Shown here one piece after another: positions 6,979-7,040 of a stretch of DNA of 7,040 bases. The notes below the pieces were generated by a model. That model worked only from the letters and a program-made list of their open reading frames with translations. It was not told where the DNA came from and made no database searches. Both the position numbers and the translations under genes were made by a program. The stretch comes from Gemmatimonadota bacterium (lineage in GTDB: Bacteria; Gemmatimonadota; Gemmatimonadetes; Longimicrobiales; Gaopeijiaceae): the NCBI GenBank assembly GCA_015492755.1, contig WGEM01000007.1, positions 1-7,040 on the forward strand, read 5' to 3'. Numbering within the stretch: position 1 is the stretch's first letter; each line of letters begins with the position of its first letter.

Positions 6979-7040
6979 CCACAACCTTTGACGTCTCTGT
7001 GCTACATGTGGACGGGCACGTGGTGGGTTCGCGGTTGATC

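Larger units (their letters stand above)
6846..7040. other. Intergenic stretch after the kinase gene, without a convincing coding region
   Basis: No reading frame here has a ribosome binding site and sensible protein. From 7008 a frame starting GTG GAC GGG runs open to the window edge, but nothing resembling a Shine-Dalgarno precedes it, so I do not call a gene. The stretch is dominated by the palindrome at 6875-6978. The final 60 bases hold a CACGTG palindrome (7017-7022) and TTGACG (6988-6993), with no matching -10 box. A gene may begin beyond the window. Confidence 0.5.

Noticed and set aside
6988..7016. TTGACG as a -35 promoter box
   Set aside because: The position 17 bp downstream reads GACGGG, which is not a -10 box, and no better hexamer lies nearby.
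7008..7040. Possible GTG start of a further plus-strand gene running off the window
   Set aside because: No ribosome binding site precedes it and only 11 codons are visible, too little to support a gene.
6846..7040. CRISPR array or tRNA in the 3' intergenic stretch
   Set aside because: The only repeats are one inverted pair and one 8-bp direct repeat 11 bp apart. There is no regular repeat-spacer pattern, and I could find no cloverleaf with T-loop consensus.

Overview
This is a gene-dense, high-GC (roughly two-thirds G+C by eye) bacterial chromosomal window with four protein-coding genes. It suggests a free-living, GC-rich bacterium. A TolB/FlgO-like plus TPR regulatory protein, an alphaproteobacterial/actinobacterial-style ThyX and a large hybrid sensor kinase would fit Gemmatimonadota or a similar soil or marine lineage. 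That placement is inference only; there is no rRNA or other marker to settle it.

Layout. (1) 1-1434, plus strand: the C-terminal part of a TolB/FlgO-like plus TPR protein whose beginning lies upstream of the window. (2) 1434-2801, plus strand: a GabD1-type, succinate-semialdehyde-like aldehyde dehydrogenase. Its ATG overlaps the previous stop by one base (TGATG), so the two are probably co-transcribed and translationally coupled. (3) 2811-3788, minus strand: thyX, flavin-dependent thymidylate synthase. It converges on the dehydrogenase with only 9 bp between the stop codons, and a small hairpin spans both stops. (4) 3789-3911: a 123-bp divergent promoter region with one conspicuous AT-rich patch. 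(5) 3912-6845, plus strand: a 977-residue membrane-bound hybrid histidine kinase (Cache-like sensor, HAMP, two PAS, HisKA, HATPase, receiver). (6) 6846-7040: no convincing gene, but a striking imperfect palindrome of about 104 nt with a secondary stem-loop inside it, resembling a REP/BIME or MITE-like element.

The genes do not form one obvious pathway. The first two form an apparent regulator-plus-oxidoreductase pair. ThyX is a housekeeping nucleotide-synthesis enzyme. The kinase looks like an orphan sensor whose downstream partner is not here. I see no defence system, CRISPR array, tRNA/rRNA or transposase. The palindrome at 6875-6978 is the least explained signal.
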